NCBI RefSeq assembly: GCF_040807025.1 | Contig: NC_090956.1 | Coordinates: 4,142,517-4,206,516 of the forward strand | Reading direction: 5' to 3' | DNA: 64,000 nucleotides | Source of the DNA: Struthio camelus | Lineage: Eukaryota; Chordata; Aves; Struthioniformes; Struthionidae | Shown: positions 14,480-26,700 of the stretch, piece by piece | How the letters are laid out: each line of letters starts with the position of its first letter | How positions within the stretch are numbered: the first letter of the stretch is position 1 | Notes under the pieces: model-generated | The model's database searches: none | What the model saw: the letters and a program-made list of their open reading frames with translations, nothing else | What the model was told of the DNA's origin: nothing | Made by a program: the position numbers and the translations under genes

Positions 14480-15265
14480 GTAAACAAGCCTCCCAGCGCG
14501 TAAGAAACGGAGCGAGAGCGCGGCGCGCGCGGCCTCCCCGACAGCACGGCTGGGTGCTACGAGGGAGGCAGCGAACCGCTGCCCGGCCGGATCGGCGGCC
14601 TGCCGGCTCCCGCTGCAGCGGGGTCAGGGACTGGCGGTTTTGCAGAAAAAACAACTTCCCCCAAGGTCAAACAGAGGACACTCTGCAGGACACCTTCCCA
14701 CAGGTGGAAAGGATCAGCGCTGTCCGTCCAGCCTGCCTCACCCACCCTGCCCTCGCTCCTGCGTGAGCTGCACAACAACAAAAAAAAGCCCCGTCTCCGC
14801 TTGCTCGGGGGCCTTTTCTCCTCCCCTCGCCCCTGCCCGCCGTGCCACGGGGTGCCCGCGGACGGGGGCTGGAAGGAGCTGCGGGAGGCTGTGCCAGAGC
14901 ACAGCAACGCCTTTAAAAGAGCCGGTGTGAATACCAGCTCGGAGCCCAGGGATGTGCTTTCGGGAAAGGTCAGGAGGGTATTTTTACACAGTGTGTCAGG
15001 TCCCCGTGGGGAGAGCAGAGCAGCGACCGTCTCTCCTCCATCTATGGCCTTGGTGAGGCCGGAGCAGGATACTCCTTGCCCTCCTCCCACGGTCGGCTCT
15101 CCCACGGGATGCTTCGCTTTCCGCCGCCTCGCTGCCCGCCGAGCCCTCCGTGCCGGGCGCCGAGGGCCGCTCCGCAGCGGGACCGCCACTCGCTGGCCGC
15201 GCCAAACCCGCTCCGGCCGACGGCGCGCGTCTCTCCCCCGGACGCCGTCTCTAGCACGGACCCGG
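14480..15265. promoter_or_regulatory. Intronic CpG island
   Basis: CpG-dense at both ends (14480-14620 and 15110-15260), within MPRIP intron 3. Candidate alternative promoter or enhancer; no exon assigned. Confidence 0.35.
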
Positions 15266-17706
15266 ATAAGCTTTCTGTTCTGGAAAGGCACGTTACTGGT
15301 TGCCACTCTAAAAGGCTAAACCTGGAGGCAGAGCGGGACCTGAAGGGATGCCGCAGCATCTGAGCAGGGCTGGAAGGGGGCCGTTCAGCAGCGAACCCAG
15401 CTCAGGCCGCGCTTGGCTCTCACTCCAGCGTCACAACCACTAAAAAGGCTGAGGAGTCTCCCCAAACCTGGAGGCTTCCCACTTCTTCTCTGCCAGGTGA
15501 AGAGGGTCATGTTGCCTCCTGGCTTCTGCCTGCTGACAACAGCTTGTTTTGGGGACCTCGCCCAAACGAGCTGAGCCAAAACTGAAGACAAAGGGCCAGT
15601 CCTGGGCCTCCTCTCTGCTAGGTCAAAGCTCGTCCTTGCAGGCGCGCGGGGAAGCTGCAAGTGTGCAAAAATCAGCCGGCAAGGGACTCCAGCGTGGAAA
15701 GCTGCCAGCACGACGGTATCTCGTGCTCCCCTGGACACCGACCTACGGTCCACGCATTCACATGCTCTTCTCTCACTCTCTTTTTGTTTGTTTTCCCACC
15801 TTTTCCCTTTAAATCCCTGCCAGCCCAGGAGGTGCCTGGAGAACTGCAGTTTGACCGCTCTGCCCGCTCTCCAGCAGCGTTCCCCCGTGGCACGGGGGGC
15901 CGGGGACCAGGGCCGGGCACTCGCGACCTGCTCCTGCCCAGACACACAGCGGCTAGCACAGGTCATCCTGCCCAAGGTGCAAAGCTATGAAACAGGTTTA
16001 CCAGCACCCGCTGGCCTCTCCTCCGCCACCTTCCTTGCATCAGGGCACTTCCCTATGCTAGCCAGCAGCACACCCCCATTGCAGCACATGAAACATCACC
16101 CCAGCAAGGAGCCGGGTTGCAGAGATACTAAAAACATATTGAAAGTCTTCACAGCTCCCATCCGAGATGTTTAAATTATTTAGGGGACTTGGATCAACCC
16201 CAAGAAAGAATACAAACAAACAAAAAGGAACGAAACTTGAGAAACATTCGCTCTGCTTCCATGCACAAGCGCAGATTCATCGACACCGTCCTCCTCTCCC
16301 TACTTCAGCACGCCCTTGCAGGAGATGAAGGGGTGCTGGACCCGCAGCAGGGAGCGGAGATGCCACTGGCAGAGCGGAGGAACAGGGGGAATCGGACCGT
16401 GGCACCAATGCAGGGCTCCGCTCCCCCTCCAACACGAGGGCACAGGTCCGGTTCCTGGGCTGCATGCGGAGCTCAGCTGGGGTTAAAGTCCGACCTGGGG
16501 CTACCCCTCTCGGCAAGGAGCCTGTTCACCTCCCAGGCAGGGGAGACCCTGAGCAGATCCCCTCCCCAGCCCCACCATGGGCAAACAGGGATCAGAGTGC
16601 ATGCCACCTTCCCCAGGGAGCCTCCCCTCTGTAACACGCGTGTCCCTAGGCCATGCATGCACACGTGTGCGCACATGCTGCCCTGCACCCTGGCGTGCCC
16701 GTCCTTGCAAGCCTCCCCACCCAGGCGTATCCCAGCACATGGGCGCACACACGCATCTGCCTCAGCAAGACGCTAAACCCAACCCGAGGCTTGCCCATAG
16801 ACCCTGCCGGGGGCTTGCTCTGCTCGGGAGGACAAGCCTGCAGCCCCCGCAGGCAGTCACCGTGGGGCTGACCATGCTGGGCTCGACAGCCCCACTCCAC
16901 AGCTTGTGGCAGCCGGGAGAGTTTTCCCTCCTTTCTCCTCCCACCTCCCCTCCTTTATTATAAAAGAAGAAAGCTCCCCGGAGCAGCACAGATAACGGGA
17001 ATCCAGATCCCGGGAAGGCGTTCCAGCTGACCTACTTTTCGTGAGCACTGCTACAGAAGTGCCTACTTCTCAGAAACAACCGAGACCACTCACCGCTACC
17101 AAATCCTAACTGGCACCAAGGAACAGCAGGGAAAGGAGGGTTGGGGACCCTGGGGACAGGACGCTGAGCCACACAATCCCTGTGATGCTCTTCCCCCAGT
17201 GCTGAGTCTGTAGGCAATGCGCTCCTGCTCCTGTTTAACTCCAAAACCAAACCAGCATTTCTCCCTGAGGGACTGGCAACGCAGGAATTGGCTATAAAGC
17301 CTCAGTGGGATAACGCGGATACCGGCCAGGCCAAACCCAGCAATGCCGAGGTGCAAGTCTCAGCATTGTGAGGCCAGACCCCAACCAACAAACGCAAGCC
17401 ACGTCCCGCCTGGCAGGACCCACACGTCTCCAAAAGGCCGACCATCCTCCACACACCCACCAAGCTCTTACACAAGCCTGGTCTGGTTTAAATCATACCC
17501 AGAGAGAAAAACCCTGCACCAGTCCAGCAGAGATTTCCCCATGCCGCGTCGCGGGACCACCGCCACAATGGGCTCCTCCAAGAATCTCCTGGTCGTGATG
17601 GGAGAGGTCACCCCTGGTCGGCAGCACGGGCAGCCCATCCCCTCAGCACGCCAGCAAACCCCACGGCACTGACCACAACCCCGCGCCTCCGCCAGGCTCC
17701 ACTTAC

Positions 17707-17772
17707 CATCTCGTCGAGGGCATAGCGCAGCAGGCCATGCTCGTAGAGAATGAAGAACCGGCGCTGCCATTT
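17707..17772 (-). CDS. MPRIP: MPRIP coding exon 3 (first PH domain, continued)
   Basis: Twenty-two codons encode KWQRRFFILYEHGLLRYALD followed by EM. The acceptor is TCTCTTCCAG and the donor is ATG|GTAAGT. The KWQRRFFIL motif followed by LLRYALDE is the second to fourth strands of a PH fold. The next exon (human PTTLPQG...) was not found between here and position 1. Confidence 0.97.
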
Positions 17773-20700
17773 CTGGAAGAGAAGACAACGAGGCTGGTTA
17801 CCGCAGCGCCCACCCTTCTCCGGCCCTAGCCAGAGGGGAACAGAGCTGCTATGGGCTAAGTTAGGGCAAGGCCCAGAGGAGATAGGGGGAGAAAAGGCAC
17901 TGAAACCCCTTCATGCTTGAGGACCTCAAGTGACAACGTGACACAGACCCAGGTCCCACCAGAATGGCAGTTGCAAAGGACAGAGGATGTGAAGCTGCCA
18001 AAAAAGCAGAGGGGGCCTCCCAAACACCGCGGGGACCATTCCTAAAGGATGAATATCACAAAAGTATTTCTGCCAGGTCGTGCCGGTTTCCAGCAAAAAG
18101 CTTTGGCAATCCTGGCACTGCCAACAACTGCTCAGGGTACTCCGAGAGCAGCACTCGCTGCCTGACACCCACCATCATAGGGCGTGGGCACGAGGAATCA
18201 GGCATGCCAGGTGCTGCTCAGTCCCGTGTCCCAAACCCTCCTGCTCGGGGCGCTGCACGAAGAAAGAGCTGGGCTTTGCAAAGCAAGGCCCTGCCCAGCG
18301 ATCCGGCCGGGGCTCTGCCAGAGGCTTGCTCACGCTAGTCCAAACCTCTCACTGCTGATTTGAGGCTTGGCTTTAGTACAGGGGCACCCATAAAGAGGCT
18401 GTTTCGGGGTTGCTTCCCCACCTCCTCCCTCTCTGCGTTCAGACAGACCCCCAGCTGACCTGGTTTAGCCAAGCAGGGGAATAAAAACGACTAGAGCCAA
18501 AAAGGAAGTCTAAGGCAGACTCTAGCTGTTAAGCTGGGATCAGGACTTTCCTTGCCCCAGTGCTGGAGATGGGGTACAATACCAGACGCCCTCAGCTTCA
18601 TTCGGATGGTGGTTGCGCGCTCGGAAGCGGCACTGCCCAAGCCATCCTGCCTCCCATTGCTGACGCCAGCCTCCCCCAGCCCCCGGCGCTGTGCTGGCAC
18701 TACTGTTTGTGCAGCCGCACAGCAAACTAGATCGGAGAACTGATCTGGCTGGAAAACTGCCTTTTTTTTTTTTGTGTGCCAGGTTGTTTTTCAGCCAAGA
18801 GCAAAAACTGGTTGAGCAGGCTGAAATAAAAAAGGTCCTAGATTCATAGCCCCAGTGCAGCAATTCTTATCTCACTTTTCTCAGTCCTTCAGGCAAAGTC
18901 CAAGGTGCCCAGGGACAAGCAAAACTGCAGAGGACCCTGAGGATCTCTGCGTGTCCCAGCTTAGCAGGCAGCTTCCGTTCCAGGGAGAAACCAGAGCCTC
19001 ACGTTCCCGGGGCATTGGACCAGCCAGTCCAACATCCCCGGCCTTCACGTCCCTACCCTAGGAAGGCGTTAGCAGCTGGGGACAGAGGCACAGCCACAAG
19101 CCTGCAAGCAAACACTGCCGCAGGACACCTCTGCAGACTAAGAGGACCCACTGGGCAGCGCGGTAGGTTTGGGCTCCTTGCCCTCTTCCCTTTGTCACTA
19201 CCCTTCTCAGTACCTGGGCTGCAACTCCAAACAACGACCCAGATTGCCCGGGCTGAACCCAAAGCCCGGTTGCTGATCAGTGAGGGAAGTAATTTTCATT
19301 ACTAGCAGCTCTGAGAGCCCCTCAGCTACGAGAGAGAGGGGTCAGCGGTGTCCCTCCCAGGCACCAGACAGCTGTGTCCCGGTGGCCACAGCAAGCTCCG
19401 CAGAGAAGCGGCTTGGGGACAGGCTGGGAGTCCTCATCACAAGGTGCGAGGGCTGTTAGTTAAAACTGTCAGGCAGAAGCTGAGAGTTTGCCCTTCTCCA
19501 TCTGCAGGTCTCTCCTGTGAGCGCACTCAGCTTTAGAGCCTCTGCAAGGTTACAGCAAACAGGAAATAACTTCTCAGCTCCTTCCTTGCTGCAGGACCTG
19601 CCTACAACAGGGGCACCTGCACCGGCTGACACTATTGCGCTGGCCAACTTGCGACCTCCCCACGTGGCTCTGCCCACGTTGATGCTGAGCCGCAGAGTGC
19701 AAAGCAGACACATTTGAGCACCACTAAGCAGAAATCTCATGCCTTGCTAAGGTTCCCAGCAAGGATCAGAGCAGCATAGCTCACATCCCACCAGCCCAAG
19801 ACCCTTCCCATCAGCACAGCACGCTTTTGGCCATCCAATGGAAATGGTGTGGGGGCATCAAAAAGCAACAGCAGCAAAAAATAACGCTGCATGGTCTGAG
19901 TTTGACCAGCTTTCCCCAGCCTGCTGCCCAGCACAGCTCCAGCAAGGTGCCGGGAGAGGAGCCCAGGAGAAAGGAGGTCGAGCCCTGCTGATGTGCACCC
20001 GGAGCTGCTGCCAGAAACGTCTCTCCGCAGTCAGGGTCGCACAAGGGGATGGGTGCTCAGCGGAGGCGTGGGGCAGCCTGCGTCACACCCCGCGGGCTGC
20101 AGCCACCCCCGCAGGGAGGGGAAAGCCAGGCCGACAGGGAGCCGCGGGCCTTCGTCACTCCTCCCGCCAGCCCTTCCCTTCCTGCTCGTCTCCCAGCCCC
20201 TGCCCACCCTCCAGCTCCTGCGGCACCAGGAAAGAGGCTTCATCACTTACCCGAGAGCGATGGACGGGGTTGTCAAAGTCCGTTCCTTCCGGGGCCAGCA
20301 GCAGCCAGCCACCATAAATGGGTTTGGCCTGCAACGAAACAGCAGAGAAAGGTCAGCTAGAGGGGCAGAGGAAAACAGCTCATGTCAAATTAGTGCCGTG
20401 GTGGCAGCCGACAGAGACGATCGGATGGGGACCACAAGAAGTCCTGCCCCGGCCTCCGAACAGCCAAGGTGAAGGCAGCTTTACAAGTTCAAGCTCCCAA
20501 GCATGGGCAGATTCACCCTCCCCTCAGCCGGGAACACGATGCTCGACTGCAGTCCGTGGTGTCCCACGCTGCACGCAGACAGAGCGAGATGAGGATGTGG
20601 AAAGCAGGTAAACACCAGAACCACAAAGCCCACCTAACGCAGCTGCTCCTGCAAGGGCTTGCTCTGAGCACCGACCCGCCAGGGCCCCACAACCTGCAGC

Positions 20701-23700
20701 GTCCCTGCCCTCGCCAACACCGTTTCGTTACCCTCCGCAACGTGCCTCTACTGCAAAGAGAGAACGAAACCCAAAGGAGAGCTTGATTTTTTTTTCTTTT
20801 ATTAATTCACAGAGGAAAAACTACTGAGCACTGGCAGTTTTTCAATTCACAGACAGGCCCACGACCTGTTTCCTGTACTGTGCACATCCAGGTACCTGCT
20901 TTCCCGCACAAGCGTCCCCTGCCAGCTCCCCCTTCCCTACCACGGGTTTGAAACAGTCAACAACCTCGCGTACAGGAAGGTCAAACGCAGGCAGAGGGAA
21001 AACAGTTCATTCAGTCGACTGCAAAAAGAAAGGGAAAGAATACCCGGAAAGAAATGCCTTGCAGCACTGCCATTTATCAGCAGGGGGGGGGGGGGGGAAT
21101 TAAATAAAAAACAGGCTCTTTCCACGGCTGGTCTCTGCGCAGGAGTCGCTGGCGCTAAGCAGAAGAGCCAGTTCTGCCGCTTGGCCCCGGGGGAGCCGCG
21201 CGCCCGCCGTTCCCACACCCCCGCGGCCGGCACCAGGCACGGCCGCCCCCTCCCCGAGGGCTGCGAGCCGAGCTGCAAAACACGAGCTAACCCCGTTCCT
21301 GCTAAGGGCTGGAGCCGACCCCCCCCCCCCCACCCCCGTCGTGGCCCCCAACCCAAGGGCGGCCAGGCGGCTCCTCCGGGAAAAGGTAGGGCCGGTCGGT
21401 CGGCCCTCCTCTGCGGGGACGCCTCTCTGCCCGGCTGCTTGTGGGTTGGTTTGCATCGAGCTGCAGCCTCAGGAGACACCCAGAGCCCGGCGCGCGCGTC
21501 CCGCGGGTCCCCGCGCTCCACCCGCGGCGCAAAACGCCTCCCAACGGGCCGAACGCCGCCGCGGCGAGGCAGGGCCGGGCCGAGCCATCGGCAGGAGCTC
21601 CCCGGGGCCGAGGATGCCGGTTGGTGTTTGCCTGGCCCAGCAGCGAAGGGCAGGACGCGCGTTTCGAGTTCCTCTTGAAATTATATTGGATAATCCTGTT
21701 GCTTTTTTTTTTTTTTGGTTGGAAGCTTAATACTGTTTCCAATTCGGTACCTCCCCCCTGCTAGATTCCTCCTGCCAGTTTCTGTGGTTTTGTAATGATT
21801 TAAAAAAAATAATAAAAAAAAAAAGTTTCCCCTCTGGAAAAATCCCTGCAAACAATAGCAGAAACTGCCTATGCGCCACAAACCGCCAGGCGCGCGGAGC
21901 CCTGAGTAAGCAAACTGCAAACTCGACGAGAGGAGCCGCTCGGCCGGCTGCGCGGGGGGAAGGAAAAGCACCGTACGGCGGGGCCGGCGCGAGGCGCCGC
22001 TCCTGCCGACAGCCCGGAAAACACCCGCCGCTACCCGGGAAGCCCTTCCCTCTCCAAGGGAGCCCAAAAGCACCGAAAACGGGAGCGTCGGGAGAGGGAA
22101 ACCAATTTCCAACCTTCCCCCCCCCCCCCACACACACGCTTCGCCCCCGTACATCGGGGCGTTTCGCTCACGGCGCGCCCCGAGGCCCGCGCTCCCCTCA
22201 CCTGGACGGCGGCCGCCGCGTCGCGCTCGGCCCCGGCCCCGGCGCCTCGCCGGCCCATGCCCGCGGCTCCCGGCTCCTCTCGCCCGCACGGACGCGCACA
22301 CAGCCGGGCCCGACCCCACCCCGCTACCTCCGGCGGCCGCGCGCCTCCCACGCCGGCGGCTCCTCCGACGAGGCCTGCCGCCACGCCGCTCCTCCCGCCC
22401 CGGCCCTTCCGCCTCTTCCCATTTTCTTCCCCCCCCACCCCACCCCACCCCGGCTTCCGACAGAAACGGCAAAAACACGAGGAATAATAAAGAGCAGGAG
22501 GCCTAGCGCGGGACGACCCCGCTCCCCCGTGGGCGCAGCCGGCCCCGGCGGGACGCGGCGCGGACGGAGGGCTCGCCTCGCCGCCGTCGAAGAGGAGAGG
22601 TTCCCCCTCCCTGCGGCGCCGCTCCGCGTCCGCCCCGTTTCTCCCCAGGCCGGATCAGGGCACCGAAGCAGCCGCAGAGCTGGGGAAGGGCGGCAGCGGG
22701 AGCAGTACCCCGCCAACCACCCCGGTTTCGGCGGGTGGCGTCCACCGAATTTGGCTCCCTGCTCCACGTGGAGCCGCTCCGGTATCTGCAGGGACCGGGA
22801 CCATCAGGATTTGGGGATTTCCCCCCGCTCACGCTATCAGAACCGGGCCACGATCTGCACCGCACGTGGGCAAAAATCTCTCCTCCCCCCTGAAAGACCC
22901 CGTATCCCGGTCCGATCCCTGCATCCTACGTCCCTCAGCGAGCGGCAGGACACAGCCCTTCTCCTGTCCCCTGGGGACAACCGCTGACCCAACCCTGTCC
23001 TGGACTTCTGCCCTCCAGCCAATGCTGATCTTCTCCTCTTCAATAAAAAGTAATTTTCAGGGATTTGGAGGTTTTTCCCTCCCTGGAAAGCCGTTGGCAC
23101 CCACTCACTCCTCCCCACCTTCCCGCGGCGGCGGCCGCGCCTGCCCGAAGGCCTCGGGAAGGTCCTTCCAGGACCACGCGGTCGTGCGCTGCTCTGGGAC
23201 AGCGAGGCGACTAGTCCTGCCAGAGCAGCTTCGTTGCAAGCCAAAAATGATTAAAAAATAAAAATAAGAAGTTTCTCTGGTGACACGTGCTGGACTGGAA
23301 GCCGCTGGTAAAAACCCGACGGTCCCCCTAGCAGGGCTGGTCTGGGTCTCCTCCATCCCGCAGCACCAAGCCGAGCTGCTCACCCGCTCGGCTGCCGTTT
23401 CCCATCTTCTCTCCGACACCGTCAAATGCCACCGGCCCCGGAGCAGTCCCGCGCCGAGCCAGCCTGCTCGCCGGCCGCTTCTCCCCGCAGCCGCCCCCAC
23501 CTCGAGGTAGCCCCGCTACGCCCCACCGACGCTCAACCTCGCATCCCTCGGCGCGAAAGGGGAAAACGCCAACGCGAGGAAGCATCGCGGGGACGGGAAC
23601 AAGCAGCCTTCACCCAACGTTAGCGCCAAGCACGAAGCCCCGGCCGGCAACGACCCGGCTCGCACCTTTCAGCGGGTGCTATTTCCTCTTAAACCGCTCC

Positions 23701-26700
23701 AATTTTGGCTCAACCGACTGTATATAAAGCACCGCGCGCCTGAAATACGCGGCCTGAACATAGAGCACGATCGTTTCTCTGCCGGTGCGATAAAAAAGCA
23801 CCGGCCGACTCTACTTATTTCAGCAGAAGCATCCAATTTCCCGTGTTTAGACCAAAATAGCTGAAAGGTATGAATTTGAGCCAGCCGGCGTGGGCAGCCA
23901 GTTCTGTCCGCTGAGCAGATGAGCACTCAGCTCATCCGAAGCCAAAGCCAAACCAAAACAAGCTACTCTTCAAACCAAGCCAATGCCCAGAGAGGTGCAA
24001 GCCTAAATAAAAGGATATGAATGAGGGCGTACACAAAGCATCTCAAAAAAGTCCATCACACCTGCATTTAAATAGCCCTGCTGAAGCAGGGTTTAAAATA
24101 AACTCGGCTCGATCTGGTTGTAGGAGGCAGGTCTCTGGAAGCGTTGCAGACCGCCAGGAAGCCGGAGCGCAGCACATCGTTCTGCACCAAGCCGGCTTCC
24201 CCCATAAAGCCCAGAAAAAGGAGGAGAAACACACACCCGCGGCACCGAAAGGAAGCTTAAAGAGAAAACTCCCCCCATCCAACCAGACCTGTCCAACTGT
24301 TGTGTTAAAAGACCGCTTTAAAGCCACCCCAGGATTCCTGGGGTGACTTTGACCGTTTGCAGACCCTTCTGCCTCCGGTGAGCTCGCCTGGCGCTGGAAG
24401 GGCGGCTCGTGGCTGTTCTGCCATAGGGAGCAGCCACGTGCGATACCCACCCAGGCGCTGGGCAGCTTTGCTTTCATCCAAACCGCACCTGACTGAAGGG
24501 TAAGCCATAAACAACACGGCGAGGGGACCTGGGCATGCTGCGGCCAGTGCAACGCATCCACCTCTGCCCACTCCACGGGCAGGAAGAGGAGAGCTGGTTC
24601 CTCCTGCAGGGCTCTTGTTTACAAAACCAACGGCACGTCACCACCTTGGCCGAGAGGTGCCAAAGCAACAGCCTCGCTGCCCAGAAAGGGAAACCTGCAA
24701 CAACCTCGCTGCTCCGAAAGAGAAATCTCCGCTGTGTCTTTTGTGGTCGCTGCAGCATGCCAGATTCACAGCGTTGGGAGGCCGGGTCACCGCACCGCGG
24801 CACCCACAGGCATCTGGGGGGGCGGATTAGTGGGGGCTGACTCAGGCTGAAATGCCCCTGAGTCACCAGCTCTGCTTCCTGTCACACCTATGGGCAACAC
24901 CCAAGTATCGCATCCAGCCACTGATCCAGCCGGACCCTGCTTGGCTTCAGGGAGCGCCCCGCTGCCCAGACGGCTCCGGCGCAGAGGGACGCGCCGCCGG
25001 TCCCCCGCAGCGACTCGTCCCGCGGCGGGAGATGGTAGCACGAGCCCTGCTCTCCTCCTCACGTGGCTTTCAGACCTACAACTCCCACAACGCCACTCTG
25101 CCCCAACTACTAGGTTTTGTTTTCTTGGCTCTGCGAGCCTGGGTTGCATCAAGAGAGAAGGCGCTGCCTCCAGCCTAGAGCCCTGGGCCAGCGCTCGGAG
25201 CAAGATGGGTGGGAGGAAGCGGAGAAGGAAGTGGCCCCAGCTCGGTTTACACAAAGCTGTCAAGCTGCCACACTGATGCTGCCCAGGCATTTCTTTCACC
25301 CTAGACACAAACCACCCCACTGCAATCAGCTCTTCCAGCATGGGAACGCAACTCACAGCAGCCAGGGGACCCGAGCTTGAAGGATATGCAGAGCTGCTCA
25401 GCACTTCTTAAAAGACCAAAACGGTAAAATCTAGCACAGGAACATCCGCACAGGCCTGGCAACAAGTCTCCAGCACTGCAGAGCAGACAGAAGGCAAAGT
25501 CACCCATCTCCAGTGGGCAGGACCAGCCAGGTCATAGGAACGTGACAGCATACGGAGCGCTGGGTCATGGGGCCAGCTGGGGGCTGTGACACCAGCCAGC
25601 GTGCCCCTTCGGCAGGCTTTCATGCCTGCAGTGTTTGTAGGTGGCACCTTCCGCTCATCCCTCCCTCTCGCAAACTAGCCAGCTGTGCAGGGCGCTCAGC
25701 GTCACGGAGCGGCCGCTACGCAGGAGACGGGGGGGCCCCGCAGGAACTAATTGCGCAAGGTGAAACAGGAGAGCTGTGCTTGTCCCGCTGCACCCAGATA
25801 AGGTTATCAGCAGAGCGCTCCCAGCCCGGACGCAGCCGGCGTTCCTTGCTGCAGCTCCTCCCCGTCCGAGACACGCTACAAGTGCGTAGCCTGCGGATCC
25901 AGCCCTGTCCCCTCTCCAAACAGCAGAGCCAGCTGGCCTCCACCACTGCAGGCAGGTTTATAACGGGGCTCGGAAAAACCGTCTGTTAGGACACAGCCCA
26001 CCCCAAGCAGGGGCCACATGGCAGCGTGACGGGTTCCTGCAGCCCTGTGAGCTCAACGGTCCAGACCCATCGCCTGCCCAACGAGGCCCACGGCTCAGCA
26101 CCCACATCCCCATTGCAACGCCGGCAGGTCCGGGTGGGTTGGGGAGGAATCAGACGGGTGAAGGATGCTCCAGCAACCGGTCCCGACCCACAGCGACATG
26201 ATCCGAGGGAAAGTTCGAATCAATTGCTGGGAGAGACTCCTGGCTCCGAGCGCGTGGCGGGAGGGGATAATCTGTTTAGGCTGCTGGCAGACGTAATCAG
26301 CCTGTCTCGGGTGGAGGCAGGGCTTGTTTTGTTCAGTCTTGGCAAGCGAGCGGGAAAGAAGAGGGGAGGAAAAAAAAAAAAAAAAGGCCTGTTGCAGCTG
26401 AGCTTTGGCCTCTGTCTCCAATGCCGAACGCAGAGAGCCCTCTGCCCAGGGGCAGCCCCCGCCGCAAAACAGAGGCCTCTACAAAACGAGGGCCCCACTC
26501 CGGCGGTGGGTGAGCCCCACAGTAATTCACGTCTTGCCACCTTCATGGATTTAATCCTAATATGCACCCAAGGGGACTTTGTGAAAGCAGCAGCAGCAGC
26601 AACATCTGCCACCCCCCGCACGCGTCCCCAGGCGCTCAGTAACGGTTACAGCTCTCGGTCTCACTGCGGAGAGGACAGGCAAGAGCACAGCCCCAGAGCC

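Larger units (their letters stand above)
1..17706 (-). other. MPRIP: MPRIP intron 3 (left end outside the window)
   Basis: No exon of MPRIP and no other gene could be supported here. The stretch is GC-rich with local CpG-dense patches (listed separately), short homopolymers and CA/TG-rich bits such as 16640-16690. Open frames on both strands are short and lack recognisable domains or consistent splice signals. I saw no tRNA, rRNA or transposon coding sequence. Confidence 0.7.
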
